Positions 13,082 to 13,112 of a DNA stretch of 13,112 nt are shown here, piece after piece. Numbering within the stretch: the first letter of the stretch is position 1; each line of letters starts with the position of its first letter. Made by a program: the position numbers and the translations under genes. Source of the stretch: CAYLOC01 sp964385195 (GTDB lineage Bacteria > Actinomycetota > Actinomycetes > Propionibacteriales > Nocardioidaceae); assembly GCA_964385195.1 (NCBI GenBank), contig CAYLOC010000078.1:1-13112 (forward strand), given 5' to 3'. The notes under the pieces are model-generated. The model ran no database searches. It was given only the letters and a program-made list of their open reading frames with translations, and had not been told where the DNA came from.

Positions 13082-13112
13082 AGCGCGTCCTCCGCGTCTC
13101 CGGGCCTCCTCC

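Overview
The window is a gene-dense stretch of very high-GC DNA, apparently an actinobacterial chromosome. Three things point there: C/G-dominated third codon positions; TAnnnT -10 boxes that sit 6-8 nt before start codons (leaderless initiation); and the gene content. The neighbourhood of an LpdA-type flavoprotein, a gamma-glutamylcyclotransferase-like gene, purine nucleoside phosphorylase and a phosphohexomutase resembles the lpdA-Rv3304-deoD-pmmB neighbourhood of Mycobacterium tuberculosis as I recall it. Genus cannot be read from the sequence. I see no rRNA, tRNA, CRISPR array, insertion sequence or phage gene.

Layout. 15-2053, minus strand: an acyl-CoA dehydrogenase preceded by a MOSC-domain protein. 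2211-3971, plus: a biotin-dependent acyl-CoA carboxylase alpha chain (biotin carboxylase plus biotin carrier), divergent from the MOSC gene. 3984-4102: two strong 44-nt palindromes between convergent genes. 4106-5497, minus: an LpdA-like flavoprotein lacking the usual redox centre. 5533-8461, plus: gamma-glutamylcyclotransferase-like protein, purine nucleoside phosphorylase and a PGM2/PmmB-type phospho-sugar mutase. 8483-9687, minus: an EVE-domain protein downstream of a PH-domain membrane protein. 9779-13081, plus: deoC, an NAD-type aldehyde dehydrogenase, and an overlapping half-length aldehyde-dehydrogenase-like protein without catalytic residues. The final 31 bases hold nothing I can identify. 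No gene-free stretch exceeds 160 bases.

How the genes work together. The plus-strand genes from 6007 to 13081 make a nearly complete deoxyribonucleoside-degradation route. Phosphorolysis gives deoxyribose-1-phosphate, a mutase gives the 5-phosphate, DeoC splits it to glyceraldehyde-3-phosphate and acetaldehyde, and an aldehyde dehydrogenase removes the acetaldehyde. No DeoB-type phosphopentomutase is present, so the PGM2-like mutase is the natural candidate for that step. The minus-strand EVE/PH pair interrupts the route's genes. The left part concerns acyl-CoA metabolism (dehydrogenation and carboxylation), without a carboxyltransferase beta subunit in view.

The most unusual items are a long hairpin joining the deoD stop to the pmm start, with the candidate start codon in its loop; the twin 44-nt palindromes; the aldehyde-dehydrogenase-like pseudoenzyme; a consistent set of leaderless promoters; and a 9-bp triple repeat with a tiny leader ORF before the EVE gene.
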